Shown here piece after piece: positions 59,444-64,000 of a stretch of 64,000 bases of DNA. The position numbers were made by a program, and so were the translations under genes. Origin of the DNA: Euglena gracilis (taxonomy: Eukaryota; Euglenida; Euglenophyceae; Euglenales); contig CP154954.1 in the NCBI GenBank assembly GCA_039621445.1, positions 17,080,589 through 17,144,588 of the forward strand, written 5' to 3'. The notes beneath the pieces are model-generated. The model was given only the letters and a program-made list of their open reading frames with translations. It was not told the origin of the DNA and searched no databases. Within the stretch, counting starts at the first letter, position 1, and each line of letters begins with the position of its first letter.

Positions 59444-60078
59444 ACAACCAACCAACCAACCATCCAACCAACCAACCAACCAACCAACCAACCAACCAAC
59501 CAACCAACCAACCAACCAACCAACCAACCAACCAACCAACCAACCAACCAACCAACCAACCAACCAACCAACCAACCAACCAACCAACCAACCAACCAAC
59601 CAACCAACCAACCAACCAACCAACCAACCAACCAACCAACCAACCAACCAACCAACCAACCAACCAACCAACCAACCAACCAACCAACCAACCAACCAAC
59701 CAACCAGCCCCAACCAACCAGCCCCAACCAACCAACCAACCAACCAACCAACCAACCAACCAACCAACCAACCAACCAGCCCCAACCAACCAGCCCCAAC
59801 CAACCAACCAACCAACCAACCAACCAACCAACCAACCAACCAACCAACCAACCAACCAACCAACCAACCAACCAACCAACCAACCAACCAACCAACCAAC
59901 CATCCAACCAACCAACCAACCAACCAAACAAACAAAGAAACAAAGAAACAAACAAACAAACAAACAAACAAACAAACAAACAAACAAACAAACAAACAAA
60001 CAAACAAACAAACAAACAAACAAACAAACAAACAAACAAACAAACAAACAAACAAACAAACAAACAAACAAACAAACA
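59266..60078. repeat. Compound tetranucleotide microsatellite CAAA / CAAG / CCAA / CAAA
   Basis: In order: (CAAA)n 59266-59346, (CAAG)n with CCAG units to about 59440, (CCAA)n to about 59925, then (CAAA)n to 60078. Within the CCAA block, a pair of CCAGCCCCAA interruptions near 59705-59727 recurs about 73 bp later, near 59778-59800. Frames through it encode TNQP or LVGW runs only. Confidence 0.97.
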
Positions 60079-60523
60079 GGCAGACAGGCAGGCAGAAACA
60101 GGCAGAGGTGTTTGTTAACGAACAGTTAAGAGATTAGTGGTAATGCAAATGAACAAATGCCTGGGGGTGTCAACAAAAAATTCAGGCTTTTCAGGAAGGT
60201 CACACCCTCTTTTGACCCCCCCCCTCCCAAAGTTCCCTCTTCCCCTCCCTACAGAGTTGTAGAGCCGCGTGATTCTCTCCTTACACCTCAGTGGGGTGTT
60301 GCTGTGCCATATGTCCAACCCCCCCCCCGACGCGCGGCTCATTTCACAGGCAGTCCTGTTGTGGGCCTTGTTATACAATATCCTCTCCTGCAGAGCAGAG
60401 AACGGCGGGTGGGCAACCCAGCACGCCATTGGGCTCTCCTGCCCTGAAGCCAGACTTGACTGGGAGCAGTCTATGGAATGGTGGCAGCGCTAGCGCTAGC
60501 CACGCACAATTCCTTCTGCACCC

Positions 60524-61062
<539 letters not shown>

Positions 61063-61106
61063 CATTTGGTTTCGCCGGACCCCTCCCCCCTGGGAGCACC
61101 CCAAGG

Positions 61107-61454
61107 TAGGGTTCAATATAAGCAATATAAGGAGGGTGTATGGGTTCAGGTGGGGGGTGCCCCCCCTCTTGGATTTGAGTGGGGGTACAGATCCCCCCAT
61201 CTTCCAAGGGAGGTTCAGACTGAATGCGGGGAGGGGGGCACCGGGGACCCCCTTAAAAGATCAAAATTTTCCCTCCAGTGATTTGCGCCATTTTTTTTTT
61301 TTGCATTTCTGCAGGGGTAAATTGATATCTGCAATTTTTCCGCACTTTCCGAATTCTTCCGAATTTTTTTTCCCGCAAGTTTTCCCCTTTCTGCAGTTTT
61401 TCCGTACAAATCTGAAATGGAAAAATGAGTTTCGGTAACGTACAAGGAACCCTG
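61107..61454 (+). mobile_element. Family H2 MITE remnant
   Basis: The left end TAGGGTTCAATATAAG, then TAAGGAGGGTGTATGGGTTC, and the CCTCCAGTGATTTGCGCCAT hairpin half match H2. The right half is unrelated until a possible GGAACCCTG end at 61454. No matching target duplication. Confidence 0.5.
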
Positions 61455-61559
61455 GTGTTCTTTTCGTTATTTTGTTGCAAATTTGCCAAATTTTAGAAAA
61501 TTTGTCAAAAATTTGCAATTTCTGGGCCTTTTAGATCTCCGCCCGTACACACCCCTTAC

Positions 61560-62155
61560 CAGCAACCCCCAACTGGGGGGTGGCCGTTGTTTAGGAGTGG
61601 TCGGTGGGCAAAGGGGGGGGGTAAGGTAAGGATGCCAAAAAAAAGGTCATCATTTCCTGGAGTTTTTTGCCCGGCAGTAGCAGCACCGCACCCCCAAAAA
61701 CTGTGCGCCTTTGGAAAAAATCTGGTCGAAGATATGATGTTTTTTCTGTGGGAATTATTTCCAGCAACCTGGTCGGGGTTGTAGGTGGCTTTGAAAATTT
61801 GGCTGTTTTTGGCACCTGGCCGTACGACCACCTCCTGGTCGGGGGGGTTGCAGGAACCCAGTTGGTGGGCAAAGTGGGGGGGAACGTGGGCAAGGCCTTG
61901 TTTTTTGACTTTGGGTCCTTCTTTTAGGGTTTGGATGCCTTCTATTTTTGGCAAGTGTTCATGTTGTGTGCAATCTGGAAACCGGGTCTGTCTGGGGAGT
62001 ATCTCAAAATCTGGCCTTGCGACTGCCGTACCAATGTCAGCTGTCAGCCGTCGCAATAAATCAGAGCGCTTTGGGGTGTGTTTCAGAACCTGTTGGACGT
62101 TTCTACCGTGCAGCTCAATGAGGTTTAACCGCCCGTTCAGTGCGTTTTCAGACAT
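61560..62155 (-). CDS. Minus-strand open frame of 199 codons, unknown product
   Basis: From ATG at 62155: MSENALNGRLNLIELHGRNV, then QQVLKHTPKRSDLLRRLTAD, with low homopolymer content over the first 130 codons. A donor-like GTTGCTG|GTAAGG lies at the end (61560). The plus strand is also open over part of it (61785-62159). Composition and the ATG are encouraging. I recognise no domain, so it could equally be a transposon or gene fragment. Confidence 0.35.
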
Positions 62156-62159
62156 GTGA

Positions 62160-62974
62160 TTCTTTTCTCAGAGACCCCCCGTTGGGCGGACAGTCGCGTA
62201 ACCCCGGCCACCAAAACCCCTCTTCTGTGGCCACTTTTAAAGGCCTCAGCCACCGGGTGCTGTGCCTGGGGACAGTGGCTGCCTCCCTGCGTCGTGCTTG
62301 CTGGCAGGGGCCTCAAATAGGGGCCACGCAGACGAAGAGCTGAGGGGGCAGCAACGCGCGCACATGCGCACGACACTTGCGTCGTGAAGCATCACGTCTC
62401 TGCCTGGGTTTTCAACCGAGGCCACAGGTTCCCTCAACCAGCCCTCAACCTACACGAAGTGTGTATGTCCGCAGGCGGAGGTGTGCGTGCTTCGGTGCTG
62501 GGTGTGAGTCCATCTGGATTGGGATTTCCAACGCAGGCGGTGAAGGGCGTGCGTTCCTGTCATCCAGTGTGTGTCCCGCATATTTTCACGGCTGACTCGT
62601 GGCCCTGCAGTTAGCGGCGAAGACTCCATGTCACCGTTGGCCCTCTCAGTGTCGTCGCCGTGGTGCTGAGGCACACGCCACACTGTGGGGGTCGGATCGC
62701 GCCGAAATTTACCCTCCAATCGGGTGCACGTGCACGTGATTGTGGGTTCAAATCGTGCGAAAGTGTGCGCGAGAAGGGGGGTGTCTCTACGTGCACAGGT
62801 GTGCACGATCGTGCTGTGCGACGTGTACAGGTCTTTCTCGGTTGGTGGTTCAAGCACCGCCAGTCCACGGACCGCGAACGGTCCGGGGGTTTCTTTGGTG
62901 AAAGGCTAAAGTACCAATTTGGCTGTCTAAGTACAGTCCCGGAAAAAACTGCCCATACACCAGATGGGACATAA
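62160..62974. other. Unique GC-rich sequence, no gene identified
   Basis: Overlapping open frames on both strands (62660-62974 +, 62857-62450 -) with no motif. GTGCACGTGCACGTGA-type palindromes near 62725. Confidence 0.35.
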
Positions 62975-63009
62975 CTACCCGTACCCCCCCCCCCCCAAAA
63001 TCACACGTG

Positions 63010-63444
63010 TTAGCCAGGCTCGCTGCAGGAAACCAGGAAGTGAGGCTTCAGGAATTCTGATGGTCCTCCTCGATACAAACATGTAAACAAGTGATAAACA
63101 GCCTCCAGGTTCGTAATACACGTGCACAATAGCTCTGCCAGGAAGGCTTGTTCCATTATTGTTTGCAGGTACACAGACAGGTTCAGGGGGTTCCTCCCCC
63201 CCCTCGCCGGTGGGCTCCGTCCAGATTTGGGTTGTGGAAATCCCACTGGACCACCTGAGGGGTTTGCCGGCAGCCAGAAAGTGGATATTTTCCCCCCAGC
63301 GACCTGCACAAGGCACCGAATTTTATGAAGCCTCAAAACCTGCCAAATAGCCGTTTTGGGCCATTTCTGGGATTTCTTTTGTGGAACAAAGTCAGCCAAA
63401 ATGCACATAAAACACCACGTTTCCACCACGACGCGCAGCGCCAA
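63010..63444 (-). CDS. Minus-strand open frame of 144 codons, unknown product
   Basis: The frame ends with NLSVYLQTIMEQAFLAELLC, TCITNLEAVYHLFTCLYRGG and PSEFLKPHFLVSCSEPG before the stop at 63010. A second minus frame (63316-62975: IVHVYYEPGGCLSLVYMFVS) is open over the same bases, so the true frame is undecided. No family recognised. Confidence 0.25.
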   Translation of the reverse strand: MALRVVVETWCFMCILADFVPQKKSQKWPKTAIWQVLRLHKIRCLVQVAGGKISTFWLPANPSGGPVGFPQPKSGRSPPARGGRNPLNLSVYLQTIMEQAFLAELLCTCITNLEAVYHLFTCLYRGGPSEFLKPHFLVSCSEPG

Positions 63445-64000
63445 AGGAATTTTTTTTCCTGTCGGGGGGACCTCCAGACCGTCCCCTGGCTAGTGGCTTT
63501 TTCCAGTGGCTCCTTCCGTTTTGTCGGCCTCGGACTTGTGCTTTTGGGTGTTTGCCGGATCCTAGGGAACAAGGATGGCGGGTTTCGAGGAGGTCTCATC
63601 CGCGTCGCCTGGTCTTTTCAATGCAGTTCTGTTTGTTTTCAAAGGCTGCGTCGTAAAGCCTTTCCGGTCACTGTTGTTTAGAAAGACTCAGGAGCAAGGC
63701 CTGATTGTGAGCCGCAATGGATTGCATCCCTTTGCACAAGTGCACATGAGGTCGGTTTGCGCAAATGTGAACACCATGACGACCTGTGCACCTCAACCAC
63801 GATAGCCAAATTTTGCACAGCACACATCAAACACGATCCCAAACACCACCTGCAATGGCCCGTTTGGGGGGACAACTTCAGCTGCCACACACCTCCATTA
63901 TGGGGTTCTCAGGTGACGGTTCTGGCCCATTGACAGATCTGGGTGCATGTGGAGGCTGTGGCCTTCTTACAGGTGGCCCGCCGCAGCATCTCGCGGTACA
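63445..64000. other. Unique sequence to the window end
   Basis: A short plus frame 63575-63805 begins MAGFEEVSSASPGLFNAVLF. It has no recognisable domain and continues in no other exon I can see. Confidence 0.25.

Noticed and set aside
58959-60129. Open frames of up to 370 codons made of TNQP, NKQT or LVGW repeats
   Set aside because: Direct translation of the CAAA/CCAA tetranucleotide satellite.

Overview
This window is nuclear DNA from a eukaryote. The evidence is intron-style GT/AG boundaries, very long CA and CCAA microsatellites, blocks of TTAGGG telomere-type repeats, many short inverted-repeat transposons with 8-bp target duplications, and no compact run of long genes. I could not fix the lineage. 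TTAGGG repeats fit animals, fungi and many protists or algae, and the only protein family I recognise with some confidence (a beta-oxidation 3-hydroxyacyl-CoA dehydrogenase exon) is universal. Homopolymer runs of C/G and T/A are everywhere. They leave long spurious open frames on both strands, so most open frames here were not called as genes.

Layout. 1-725: an AT-rich microsatellite, then one convincing exon (402-580, 3-hydroxyacyl-CoA dehydrogenase C-terminal type). 726-19640: a head-to-tail array of about 22 copies of an 857-bp unit, in two length classes (about 857 and 888 bp). It starts about 145 bp past the exon's donor-like site, so it may lie in the next intron. 19641-24700: unique DNA with a short coding-like exon (21776-21903) and a 1-kb inverted-repeat element (22638-23671). 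24720-26013: a transposon plus a 0.9-kb CACG/CA microsatellite. 26100-32600: mixed DNA with a second coding-like exon (26798-26872), a diverged direct duplication and a perfect hAT-type MITE (30402-30862). 32700-34935: nested inverted repeats. 35500-48800: a transposon graveyard with several MITE families, two of them carrying telomere-like repeats. 48900-50060: AT-rich DNA with minus-strand open frames. 50062-54100: nested MITEs. 54111-56650: a minisatellite, then a broken copy of the 21.8-kb exon, a 43-codon exon and a copy of the 26.8-kb exon. 56785-57262: GC-palindrome repeats. 59266-61062: tetranucleotide and CA microsatellites. 61107-64000: a MITE remnant and two minus-strand open frames.

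How it fits together. The coding content is a few exons. The main themes are tandem amplification of one unit and repeated insertion of small non-autonomous DNA transposons. Most have CAGGG-type ends and 8-bp duplications, as in the hAT superfamily. Two of these families carry TTAGGG-like cores, and one element has a TTAGGG tract exactly at the edge of an internal inversion. Two pairs of short exons (21.8/54.5 kb and 26.8/56.5 kb), in the same order and orientation and differing mostly at third codon positions, point to a duplicated and partly decayed gene of unknown function.
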